Assembly: GCA_029531795.1 (NCBI GenBank)
Contig: JAPEIS010000010.1
Location: forward strand, 186,001 to 250,000
Length of the DNA stretch: 64,000 nucleotides
From: Sclerotinia nivalis
Taxonomy: Eukaryota > Ascomycota > Leotiomycetes > Helotiales > Sclerotiniaceae
Reading direction: 5' to 3'
The position numbers were made by a program, and so were the translations under genes. Below the pieces are notes generated by a model. That model did not search any database. It was given only the letters and a program-made list of their open reading frames with translations, and was not told the origin of the DNA. Shown here in pieces: positions 46,217 through 58,262 of the stretch (the first letter of the stretch is position 1; each line of letters begins with the position of its first letter).

Positions 46217-47447
46217 CTAAGATACAGGTTGATTGGGCCAATCTGTCTTGATGCTTATTTTTCCTGGAGCCGAGGTAGATGGTGTCAGCAATTGGTTAAA
46301 GGTATCAATTCCCTCGATTATGCCCCGTCGGAGCATGAGTGCCAAGGACCTGAGTGCTAGTGAGAATAAGATGTTATCCACTGACTTTGGTTGTCGAGTG
46401 TATTGCTTCAATTTTCTTTTGTTGCCTTTGAGTCCAAAGGTCGCATCAAATGGTTGACCCTTCTTGAGCAATACAAAGTCCGTAGCGAAGTCGAAACACC
46501 CAACGTGATCACCCGCACCTGAGATGAGATGTTCGTCAAAGTAAGTCGGATGAAATAGTAGAAAAGAGGATATACCTTGTCACCAAAAACTTGGATTATT
46601 GTGATGTCCCTCCATCTTAGATATTCACCAAGGCCTATCTGGCAATTGTGCCATTGAGCATCGTCTAACTCCATTAACGCAACTAAGGATCCATGCAAGC
46701 TCATGCTGCTGTGAGAACAGAGAAGGCGATGCATGGTCCATCTCCCAATCGAGCAACTGGCGTCACCCGAAGTATGAATTCGCGTTTTTCTACCTTGGTG
46801 TAGGGATCCCTCCCAAAATTCTTTCACGGCTGCATGAACCCCTTTTGTGACCTCCATCTCCATTTTGAAAGCCCAACAAGGATTGTCCGCGCAACGCTTC
46901 ACGATAGCGAACTTTAACAATTTTGCGTGACGATATGTCGCAGAACCGATTTGTGGTCTTGAGTCTTCTAATCCATCCATCATAGCCTTTTGCATCCATC
47001 TACCGATCGCGAAGATAATATCCTTGATTATAATGTCCTGAGGTTAATTGAAAAGGATTTCGTCATGTGTGCCTTTCATGAAATCATTTAAATTATCACC
47101 TGGTATCTGTCTATTCGTCCGTTGTTACCGAACTCCCATAGTAGCGCGAAACTCTTTAAGTATAGCATCTTCTCGATCGTCGGATCATTGCCGCAGCTCC
47201 TTAATCATAATCAGATCATATTTTGATTGAGAAAAACTATACAAAACTTAAGACTTACCTATGCAATGAGCTTCTCCATCAGCAATAGCATTGAGTTTAT
47301 CAAATAAAGCTTCATCCTCTGCAGTAAGGTGTTTAATTTCATACAGGATATCCTCATTTCAATCGTCTATCATCAATCTATTATGCTATTGATCTTCTCA
47401 ATGGTGGCAAAGATTGAGGAGGGATTGGGGGGGAGGGTGCATGGCAT
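46217..47447 (-). pseudogene. Decayed multi-exon gene of unknown family
   Basis: Reading the minus strand from the ATG at 47447, protein-like blocks follow one another: a start MPCTLPPNPSSIFATIEKIN, then EDILYEIKHLTAEDEALFDKLN ended by a good GTAAGT donor near 47260, then DDREDAILKEFRATMGVR, then GRWMQKAMMDGLEDSRPQIG and a further 130 codons. After a likely intron near 46570-46515 comes GAGDHVGCFDFATDFVLLKK, which runs on to the stop at 46217. The blocks are interrupted by stops (TGATGA after block one, TGA and TAA within block three) and a frame change. I recognise no domain. The last two blocks (46990-46217) remain open and could still be a transcribed remnant. Stop codons of the TAA/TGA kind would fit C-to-T decay. 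Confidence 0.55.
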
Positions 47448-47580
47448 CTTGAAATGTGTTGGAGATATACGACCCCGATTACTAAGAGAAGGATTGTTTG
47501 AAAGACTGGTGATGTTGCAAGATGTGAAAATGCGAAGAGGAAGAAAGTACCCACAGTTTAAATATAGGTTTTTGCAAGGA

Positions 47581-48225
47581 AGAATAGAACTTATATTCCA
47601 GAATATGTAAATGATACCTAGGTTTCCTAAATTTCAAACCACTGGTACTGTAACATAAAAGAGTATCGGAAGAAGGGAATAGAACTCATATTCCAGAATG
47701 TAGAGACGAAAACTCATGATTGTTAGAATACATAGGCTTCAAGCTTCCAATGTCCTACGGTACTAGCCTTCAAATCCCAGACATCTAATAATATGGCGGA
47801 AGGGAAAGGGGAATAGAACACCTAGTCTTGAAGCTTCCACTGTCCTCACAGTAGATACCCTAACCTCAAAACCCCAAACATTTAATGAGGGCAAGGGAAA
47901 TAGGAGAATAATGAAATGAAATGAACAAGAATAAACGAGAGGAGGGAGAAAGGGAAGCAGCAGAAGGAAGAATAAGATAGCTGTGGATATACATCAGAAG
48001 GAGGAAAGGGGAAAGGAAATTATGAGAAGGAAAAAGATCAACGGTGGTGGGTACCCCTCAGAGTGGAAAAGAGGATGAAGAAGTAGTGAAGGTGGGAAAG
48101 ACAATAGAAGATAAAAGCTAGACGCAGGTGTGTATTCTTAAGGGGAAGGAAGGGGCGAAGGGAACTAGAAGAGGGGAAAGGATGAACGGTGGTGAGTATC
48201 CTTCAGAGAGGAAAGGGGGATGATG
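47581..48225. repeat. Degenerate purine-rich repeat array
   Basis: Related segments recur with substitutions and length changes. GAATAGAACTYATATTCCAGAAT lies at 47583 and 47677, with a shortened copy at 47811. AAGCTTCCAMTGTCCT and its AAACCCCA-like tail lie at 47740 and 47830. AACGGTGGTGRGTAYCCYTCAGAG lies at 48040 and 48185 (motifs given with ambiguity codes). Between them the plus strand is almost pure purine (GGAAGGGGAAAGG-like). It looks like an old, mutated tandem duplication and is not coding. Confidence 0.7.
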
Positions 48226-51200
48226 AGGTAAGATCTTACAGCGGACGGGATATCATAGGGATACATATCCACGGAAATATCGAGGCATATTTGTAACCTA
48301 GTAGTAAAAACGAGTGGGTAATATTCTAGGAAGCAAAAATGATTGATAAGACACATAGAAACCATTTGATGAGGCTTTTAACATAACCTTTTGCTAAACA
48401 CGGAGATGTTCAATCTTGCGAACCGCCAACTTCACAGTGTGTCAAGACAAGGACAAGGTAGGCCATTCAAGCGAATTTTCGGCAGAATGATTCAGAGCTC
48501 GGGTCATTAATGGCGGCATTTTCAGCTTCGATGCTAGAACTTAAGGGAAGATATCAAAAAGCCTAAAGTTGCGGAAGGCTAGTGGTATTGAGTGGAGAAA
48601 TGATACCAACTGATCTGCCTTTTGGAGAAAAAAGAAATCAATTGTCACGCTCCCATACCTCATCCAAATTACTCAATAAAACCATTCATACATTCATACA
48701 TATCTACTCGTCTAGGCCCCCTTCATTGTTTAATGCTCACTCCAACATTTAGCCCACTCGTCTTATATATATACTTGTCTCAACCCCTTTTCAAGACCAC
48801 TATACTGTCATTGATTGATATTCCTGATTTCTCAGCCTATAGTCGGACATGGAACTTCCATTACTTCATATTCTTTTGAACAATCCACCGCTCGCCTAAT
48901 GTCTTACTCTCCTCCTCCCCTCCCCTCCCCTCCCCTAAAAGTTTACAATAGTTTCAAACTCATTGGCTATCTAAAGACCTTCAACCAGATAAAACGGACT
49001 TTATTATCAAGATTGCATTTGGCAAGCTAACAAAATATCATCGCTCGGAGTGAGAAGGTGAATTAGAATTAGATTAAACTGGAAACCTGTTTCATCCGAG
49101 TAGTTTGACTAGAGGTCTGCCGCAGCTAATCGCAGTTGAATGAGTTAAACTACCAGACCTTTTCCAGTTGAATGGATTGCAAATAGATGACCAAACCCCA
49201 TTAACATGTGGGACTTCATATGGGACTTCTCAAGAACAGCATGTAAATTTCATAGCTCATGCAAATCCGTAGACAACAATACGTAAGATCTAAAGACAGC
49301 GACAGCATCACAAGTAAATATCGTTGCGAGTTAGAAACCGAAATGCGAAACATTATAGTTCAAAGTAGATATCCGATCTTGTAGTACTACTATCAGTACA
49401 GAATCTTCAAGTATTTTGTCTAACTAACAGAATAGCAACAGATAAAAAGAAGTAATTACTTGGGGGAGATGGAGATATTATTTGTAAGGTGTACCTACCC
49501 CCGATTCAAAATTTCCACATCAATACCCCATACCTCAACCCAAAATTCAAAGTAGAAAAACTAGAGACAGAGCACAATAACCAACGTAAAAGTGTACCAA
49601 AGCAGGGCTACCTACCGCAAAATCTTTAACTTCACTTTTCTATAGTTTTCGACAGGAGATAATATAGTTCTAATCCCAAGTTCATCAACCAAAAATGTAT
49701 ACTGATAGGTAAAGTTATCTTCACAAGTAAACTGTCTAGCTCCTCATCTTGAGGCAAAATGAGATTGGGAAAATATTTTTATTATGTGGAATACAGGTTG
49801 CGGTAGGTAGGGTATCTGGTTGAGGATTTTAAGTACGGACAATGACGATGGCAATGGCAATGGCAATGGCAATATGAAATTGAAATTTAATAAGTGCAGT
49901 GAGGCGCCGACCTGATTAAAATGAATGGAATGAATAATCTAATGTATGGTATATGTATACTTACTTAGTAGATATCTAGAAATTGTGCTAATTATTTCTA
50001 TCTGAAAGTTGTTCTTAATATACTAATATATGTAACATCGTATACAAGAGATACATTATCAAGTAGAAGAGATATATTTGGAGCTGAGGTACCCCTATCT
50101 ACAAGCCATTTGTGCTATTGATATATTTATCATCCAATACAAAACTATCTGCAATCCTAAATTACAGAGCTCAAGGTTATGCACAGCTGCTATAATCAAG
50201 ACAGAGTCCCGGTTCAAGTAATTTGAAAGTCAGCTCTCTAGATTATAATTGCTACGCTCACAATTGTACTTTCGTGATTTTTGATCTGTCGGGGCAGCTA
50301 ATAGTCTGGACTGCAGCTCAATAATAAACGCCTTGGATTATTGAATTTAGATGGAACGTTCAAATCATTTGGAATATTCAATTTGAATAAAACATTTGAA
50401 ACAATGGACTATACTCAAATATTTACTACTCCGGACTATGAGTCATCTTACAATCACCCATCCATACTCAACAATCTGCGGCAGACACCCCATAAAGACC
50501 ATAGCTCATCAATCAAAAGACAACAGATTTGAAGCTGAGTACAAGTAAGTTGTAAATACTAGATCATCAATACACTTCGCCACAACCCAAGCTCAGTATA
50601 ATAATAACAAATTCAAAACGCAATGGAAAAGCCTTGGTAAGTACCCCGATTTTACCTATAAAGCTAACTCTAGAATCTGTATTTCATTTCATAGATATGC
50701 AATAAATATAATGTAGCGAAAGTTTCGGTAGGGACTCGAGGATGGTAGAGCACGGCTGTATGGGACCAAGAAACCGATTCGATGAATCCATTGTTATCTT
50801 AGGTTCTCAAAGGAGATTGAACCTGGGTTCATGGAGAGAAGTGCGTGTGGTGTGGTATATTGAAATGAGACGAGATGAGATGAAATGTGAATGATAAACA
50901 CGAGATCCTTTGGTTGGGTGCAGTAGATATATATGTCTCTCGATCTTGATTCTGGGCGTCATACCGATGGATGGGTAGGCTGTATTTTGCTTTGGATATG
51001 TGTGTATATCTGTAAGTAGAGAAACATGCAGACAAATGTTTCAGATATACGTATTACCGCGATGGAAACTTGAGCAGCGGGTAAGAATCCCTCGGGTCCT
51101 ACGCGGAGAAATAAATACTAGTAATTAGACAATGTGGGACAGAAAAAGAAAGGTATATATACTGCAACCTGCAACCTCAAGCCCAGTAATGGAAATTAAG

Positions 51201-53170
51201 AATGCGAAGAAGAAATTTAACTACCTGAATTGGCCATGTATGTTCAAGGTTCTGTTTATCTTATGATAATAGTACATGCTAGGTATTTTCAACTGCATCA
51301 TGTGATCGACGTTAGACTTACAATACAATGCACATATAGCTAAGCTTCCTCACCTCAAAACCTCATACCGGCACTGATATACGAACATAATCTCGTGTTC
51401 AAAAAATCATGAAGTCATCAAAATCAAGAAAAAGATATTTAAAACTTGATCTCAGGTACACACACTCATGCATACATTCAATATGTTTCAAAGATCCGTA
51501 TATATCTTCAGCAAATCCAAAAAAAGGGAAAAGTACGGGAAGTAAAAGGGTAAAGAAAGATAAAGTTTCACATTTCCGTCCCCATTTGTCTGTCACGAAT
51601 ATGCGCAATGCTCAAAAGAGTAAGATTCTAGATTGATTCGCATGATGGGGCGAGGATGTTTCAGATGTGAGCCACACTTTAGAACCACTAGGTAGTACAA
51701 AACCAGGAAAATTCGTTTGGAGAGTGGATAAAGTTGACTCATGGAAATTGAACGGAGATGGGTGTTGTGTAGATGATAATAGTCACGAATGATTTAACCC
51801 GCTAATACAATCCACTTGAACTACTGCGTCAAGAAGGTGAGATGAGGATATTTACCCTATTACCCTATCACCCTAACCTTCTATGAAGAATAATCACATG
51901 ATAACCCTAATTTGCATTCCAGATATATCACATTTCCAAAATGTGATCCAAATTAACCCATCCTCTTAATTTCTGCATGCTGTTCCCAAGAAAGCTAGAG
52001 CGTATTTCGCTTACTTCGCTTGTTTCGATTGGTGGGCACTCAATTTATCTTATCGGAATATGAGACATTGTCTTGGATGGCGGATTAGATTTTCTTGGTA
52101 TTTGTGCGATGGGATGGGAATTTGACATGTGAAGCAGAATAAGGAATATAGAATAAGCGCGAATTTTTTAGGTAAAATGTAAAACGCAAATGGTGAAGGT
52201 GTGACTGTGGCGTGTGTGGCTGCGTAAGGAAACTTGGTAATGCTTATGGATGAATGAATCAATGAATGGACATCATGTGGAGATCCTGTTGAGAAAAATG
52301 AGGAGGATGGTTAATGGATGAAGCTAGATTGGGACGGGAAATGATGGGCAGGAGTTGTGAGAGGGTAGGTTGGTTTATGTGATTGATCGAATTGAGATGA
52401 GAAGGAATGATGAAATCATTATGATAGTTCTATCTCTATACAGAGATTGTAGATATATGAAGTATATGAATTCCCGTATCAACTTTCAAGAACCACCAGG
52501 ATATTGATATCAAAGACTTCGATGTGAAATACACAATCACATGATTTCATCCTCGTTTCCATCCCCGTTTCCATCCCCATAACCTTCATCATTCCATTCC
52601 ATTCTTCAACTACGAAATCTTTAACTATAAAAAGGTAGTGTGGAGATACTATCCCTTACTTCCCTATCAATTATGTTTCACCATAATTTACCCCAGGTTC
52701 CGCACCGCACAGTCCTGCGAGTCAGGAGATACTTTTCCCTACTAGTATCATCACCGGAGTTTTTAAGTTTGTAGTTTCATGCACACTTCGCACGCCCTCC
52801 TCGAAAGGTAAAAGTTTATTTGAAAGGCAAGGTGAAAAAATAAATGCCGTGACGCCAATCAGATATCTGAAATGCAATATTTCCATCATATCACATCGCA
52901 TCATGTACAATCTTCAACACAAATAAATGTTAAAAATGTGGAGAAGAATCACAAGACTGTAGGAACCCTGGTCTATTTGAGCGTGTTCTCAAGAAATAAC
53001 GATGTGATGAAGTTGTAGCACTTGCACTTGCACTTGCACTTGCCCCGCACCCCTCATTTTTAAACTCCTGGAAGATTTTAAAGATATTATTGGTTGGGGG
53101 TTTGAATACTGGATATTGGTCTGTCACTGGACGGATGGAAATGACTGGATAATACTAACAATATCAACAG

Positions 53171-53229
53171 CAAAATCAATGTCAAAATCAATATCAAAAT
53201 CAATATCAAAATCAATATCAAAATCAATA
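53171..53229. repeat. 12-bp minisatellite (AAAATCAATATC)
   Basis: Five tandem copies of a 12-bp unit; the first has one G for A (AAAATCAATGTC). The 12-bp period means any frame through it repeats four residues, which explains a DIDF-repeat frame on the minus strand that is not a real protein. Confidence 0.9.
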
Positions 53230-56200
53230 AGAAACAAAATAGAAACCGAACCTTCCTCCGAATAAAGATACCTGACAAAACAATAAAATGGGAATCTATC
53301 ACAGTACATATTGTACAACCATGCATTCAGCGAACAAATCCCCTCCTCAGAAAATTTCATCATCAGTGTAACCTACTCATTCACACCAAACAATCCCGCA
53401 ATGCCTCCTCCATCCCCGAAATTCCGAAGGGTTGCCGCATTTGATAGATATACGTTCATAGCTCGTGGAGTTAATACTCAAAGTGATACTCTCAGTCTCC
53501 ATTCGACATTATCGAATGATATTTCGGAGTTAATATTCTCTAGATAGTAGATAATAGATAGCACTATACATTTATTAAGGGTGCTTTGCATACTTTCTGC
53601 CCTGTAGTCAGCAAAAACCATATAAGTATGTACATATATATAGTAACACAATATCGGAAGGATGAATTGAAGATGCATAACCATATAATCCTCCTTAGCC
53701 AGATATCAAATGAAGGCACCGGTTCGTATGTGCATAATAATTAGGCGACCTGGAATCTGTAACCCTATGTGAGACCATGCTGCGTAGACACGGTATGATT
53801 CTTGGCTTTTGAGTGGGAGGGAAACTGGAATCGATGGGTTGAAGATGTTGGAGTGGAGGTGTGGAGGGGTGGAAAAATGATGTATCGTGTAGGATTTTGT
53901 TTTTCGCCTCTGGAATTTCATTTTATTTCGTTGAAGGTTGGGTTGGATAGCTAGTTGCTTAGCTGGATTCGGTGTGGGAGCTGTACGTATGTACGTAGGT
54001 ATGTGCATGCAGGATAAACTAGTAGGTTCGGGAAGACGCGGGTTAGGTTTGTGTTTGGGTGTGTTAGTAGGGAGAGATGGAGTTGGTTGGATTAGGAGAA
54101 TGGGAGATGGTACATGAGAGCAGTTTGGTAGTTTGGTAGTTTTGGTTATGGTATAATTATATTGGGATATAGGGGAGCAGGTTGTCAAACGAGTTACATG
54201 GGTTGATAATATGATATTGAATTGATAGTACGAGTAAAGATCTCTTCATCTTGGATTCATGGATTAGATACTTTTCCGTGGGAGATAGGAAGGAATCTAC
54301 TCGTACGATAAAAAGTGGATGAGTGTTACAAAACTGTAAACTTACCATATGATATGATGTTATTCCCGCGATGAAGATTCAAGGTAACGCCCCTTGTCCA
54401 TTTTGTAAATGGAGATATATTGAAACTCCACCAGCTCTTGCATTGATGACGGAATGATTCCACTCCGCTCCATCGGAAAATTCTTAATTGATACTTTTAG
54501 TAATATTAGATAAGTTAGGTTGAGGAGGATGATTTAGTTGTGGTTCTATTCGAGCACATGTCAATCATTGGATTCATCGAGACTGTCAAAAGTTCTTCAT
54601 TTAGAACCCCGTGTCCAATCATATTAAAGGTTGGTAGGTAGGTGGTCTCAGAAGGCTCCTTACAACTTCAATCACCTCAAATAAAATCAAACCCCTCCCT
54701 CTATCTAATCTCTAGCATTAATGCCACTTAACAAGCGATGTAGTACCGCCAAGCTTGCACGGATGTTCGGCTGTTGGCTGTTCGTTGATGTATTTTGTAA
54801 TTTTAAGGGGATCAATTTGCGGCCCGAGTTCATTACGACTCTCTTACTTTGCCTCCCCTATCCTATCCTTATCCTTCATGGGTCAACCAGCACGGTTCAA
54901 GTCGGGTTAGTTTGATCAACAAGAAGACATGGGATTTTGGGAATGGTTTTATGCCTTGGGTTTGTTAAAATGGTGCATTGTATCGAATTTCTTGGTATGA
55001 TTTGTTGATTCAAAAGATGTACCGTATGATTTGTCAAGGGCGTGTGGTTTGTACTCTTCCTCGATTACTCATTAGAGGGAGGCAGCGAGGATTGAAGATT
55101 CCAAGGGCTTGCGAAAGAATCCATCTTTACTGGTTTATCTGATTGTACGACAGACAAAGGAAATGATCTGACGTAGAAATTTTTTACCCCTCCATGAGAC
55201 AAAGAAATATTTAGGAGGGAACCATCGGGAGGACGTCAGGAGTCTTAACAATTGGTTCTCATGTGCTCTTAGAAAGTACTAATCATACGATGCTTCATCG
55301 TCATCATTGATACATTTTTCATTTTCTTTGTCGACTGATTTCTGAAATAGTCTCATTTCAAGCACGGCAATGAAACCTATGGAAATCTTTGTAACTCAAA
55401 GGAGTGGTGGTTGTGCCCGACGAACCGGTGTGGCTTATTTGCCTTGTTATTTTGTATGCGTCGCGCCAATTTGGACTTTTCAGTCCGTAAGCACTTGAAA
55501 GAAAGTTATACAGGAGGGTAAGTGATCCAAGGTCTCATTCTGATAGGGTACGGAGTATTGTCCGAAAAAAGAAGTAGAGATTGGAGTATCGATGAATGGT
55601 TGGTTAATTGAAGAATGGTCGCACGGGGAAATGCTCCAGAATAAGAAACGAAGCTTCATATTTTGATTGTACCGGTACATCAGACATTGCCAACCCTTCT
55701 CCGCATTATCAAAGAGCCCCATAGATGAGAGGATGGCTTAAAAGGGTAAGGTATCTGAATTGCCGTCTTAGAAGAGGGTTGCACAACAGCCTGATTCCTG
55801 CTTAAGCTCTGCAGATAAAGGATCGGGCAAAATTCCAAGTTTTTTTTTTGGGCGTCTTACTGCGGCTATAAGATAAATTCATTTGTAATGGTGCCGGTAT
55901 GTCGCTGTGGTGTATTGATAGTTTGTACTACGGATAGATATCTGTTGAGCTTTTCAATATGGCCGAATGGGAAAAAACATGAAGCATTTGAAGCATATCG
56001 TGATAATGAAGGAAAAGTTTGGTACCGTACCTTTTTTCCCACATGTGCAGCAGTCAATGAGGCTTGGAAAGAAATAGTTATCATATATTTGATCATATTT
56101 TCTCTTTTTAGACAAATGGAGTTGAGTCTGGATATGGAATTTCAAGCGGTTTGGAAAGATCGATAGGAGGGGGAAAAAAGAGGGACTCCATTATTTCTTG

Positions 56201-57258
56201 CATCATGCATCATGTCGATATCTTTTTTTGATTGAAGTTGATTCGTTTCTCTCTGACACTCTGTACGTACGCCAACTTTCTCTTCTCTTCGCCAAGGCCG
56301 CAAACGGAAAAGAAGTGAAATTAAGTAACTAGATAAGGCAGTAAGAGGCAAATCTGAAGGAAGGGAATGGAAATCCCTTATCTTGAAACATTCACGAATA
56401 GCTTCTTTTTTTTCAACTGTTTTTTGTTGGAACATTTGGGATGGGAAGGCTTTATTTGTGTATGTGTTGAAATTTGAATCATTTTGTGCCGTCCCGTAGA
56501 CTCGAATAGACTCGAATTTTCAGCCACGGCTTGCAATAGGTATTTTCCAAGTTATCAGCCATATCTCACTCTTCTTTTGAGGTTGCCAAGGGGCTATCCG
56601 GGCTGGGTTGATTAATAACATGATTTAGGAGCAGATCAGTACTGTATATTCTTCGCATAGGATAAAACTCTTATTGGTTGATTTTGAGGAACTGTTGAAT
56701 GATATTTAATTGAAATTTATTTTATTATTTGATCCATCCTTTCATTAGCTCTTATTGGTAAAAGGCATGCTTCGCTCATTTTGTACTTCATTACCCTACC
56801 GTAGTATCTGTATGTTGCTTAGAACTTCTCCTGTGGATTCACAACGACATGCAAGATGCACACCCATATTAGAAATAGAATTAAGACCAAGGCAATCGAG
56901 TCAAATCAATCCATTGATATGAACTGATGAGAGTATCTACTTTATTCATACCGAGATTTACTTAATTTCCACGCGCACTTTGCCCTAGTAATAATTCTTC
57001 TCTCATATCACAATTGTATTGAATGCCCACCCAGGTTTGGTTGTACAACAACCTTAACAATATCAACAACGCCCACACAAGCCCCAAGGCTTCTTCCAAA
57101 AATCCCTACCCGCGGAGACAGAGGTAAAAAGATGCAATAAAGAAATCGAGATCTTTTCTACTTTCTTTGTCTTTAATTATCGTTTTAAACTTTTATCTTT
57201 TGACGAATACCTTCATCGATGTCACTGATTCCAATGAGGTTACGGAAATCATAATGAA

Positions 57259-57329
57259 GTATCATAATTAAATATCATAATTAAGTATCATAATTAAGTA
57301 TCACAATTAGGTATCATAATTAAATATCA
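57259..57329. repeat. 13-bp minisatellite (RTATCATAATTAA)
   Basis: Five head-to-tail copies of a 13-bp AT-rich unit, differing by transitions at the first base, once at CATAA/CACAA and once at the last base, with a partial sixth copy. Confidence 0.9.
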
Positions 57330-57351
57330 AGCCCAACTAGTGAAAAGTTAG

Positions 57352-57383
57352 GATTTTATGATTTTATGATTTTATGATTTTAC
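57352..57383. repeat. 8-bp repeat (GATTTTAT) x4
   Basis: Four tandem copies of GATTTTAT, the last ending in C, directly after the 13-bp array. Confidence 0.85.
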
Positions 57384-57735
57384 GCAGATAAAGATACAGA
57401 TATAGATAGAACCAATTGTTTGATCAGTATCATTCTCTCTAGTGCCACATACTATCTCTAAGAAGCATACGGTACGAGCCTGATCCTTAGAACAGCCAGC
57501 GGAAGAATTTGACTGGGTACAAAAAGATATCATCAACCTTATCCTATTACTAGTGTCTTGTCCACCTAAGTACTTATCCAGGTGCTTCGACTTTCCCAAT
57601 TAATTAATTAATTTATTAATATATTTTATATTTTATTTATTTTATTTCCATTATTCTTACTTCACATTATCCACTATCCAACCGGAACACAGACACCATA
57701 AAAGAGGAAAGAGAGAGAGAGAGAGAAAAAGGACG

Positions 57736-58262
57736 CTATACCTATTTTTCTATTTTTCTATTTTCTATCTAGTAAATTGATTATTGTGTTGTTTTGTGAG
57801 AGAGAAAGCACAGACAACGGACAATCCATCACAACTTGGATTCTTTCTCCACCATCCATCCACCTATCCTCTCACACTTTACTAAATTTGATCTTACCAC
57901 CTTTTTTTTTAACGATCAGCCCGCAATAAATCAAACTAAAAAGAGACAGACGACCTTTAACCCAGCCGGGACTAATAAACAACTTACCACCTACAACAAC
58001 GACAACAACCAAGAAAGGCCGAATACATTGACCTCCATCACTGCCTCACCTCACCTCACCTCACCTCCCAACAACGAAGAACAAATAAACACCCTCCACT
58101 ACCTCACTTACAACAAAATTCGACAACAATTCATCATGGCTTGCTGATAACCTTCCACTCATATTTGGTTTTAACTGGGGCAAAGATTGCCAGAAACTTG
58201 AACACCAAAGATGTCTGCACTCGACGTGCTTTCACCACCACCACCATCACAACCATACAACA
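57736..58262 (+). promoter_or_regulatory. Promoter and leader of the CaMKK-type kinase with upstream ORFs
   Basis: The stretch is rich in CAAC, CTCAC repeats (58043-58068) and pyrimidine tracts, typical of a fungal 5' leader. It contains a four-codon uORF (ATGGCTTGCTGA, 58136-58147) and an ATG at 58211 whose 39-codon frame runs past the kinase start at 58263 in another frame to a stop at 58330. Both could lower translation of the main frame. Confidence 0.5.

Larger units (their letters stand above)
48226..57735. other. Gene-poor stretch of about 9.5 kb
   Basis: I see no gene that I can support. The longest frames (103-160 codons, for example 53706-54188 minus and 56142-56435 minus) are low-complexity, contain no domain and have no matching splice signals. 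A frame at 55888-56166 contains a short protein-like segment (PNGKKHEAFEAYRDNEGKVW) but begins and ends in low-complexity sequence. The region is AT-rich with many microsatellites: GGCAAT at 49848-49874, CTCCC at 48906-48930, CACTTG at 53018-53044 and others listed separately. Non-coding RNAs cannot be excluded. Confidence 0.5.

Noticed and set aside
53087..53363. Minus-strand frames with LILILIL or DIDFDIDF repeats, resembling a membrane or acidic repeat protein
   Set aside because: They are translations of the 12-bp AAAATCAATATC minisatellite and have no start context or conserved flanks.
53706..54188. A 160-codon minus-strand frame, the longest in the gene-poor block
   Set aside because: Composition is Pro/Thr/Ser/Asn/His low-complexity without domain, signal peptide or splice partners; it looks like chance in GT-rich DNA.
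55888..56166. A 92-codon plus-strand frame with a protein-like centre
   Set aside because: The ends are low-complexity, an equally long frame lies on the other strand and no family is recognised.
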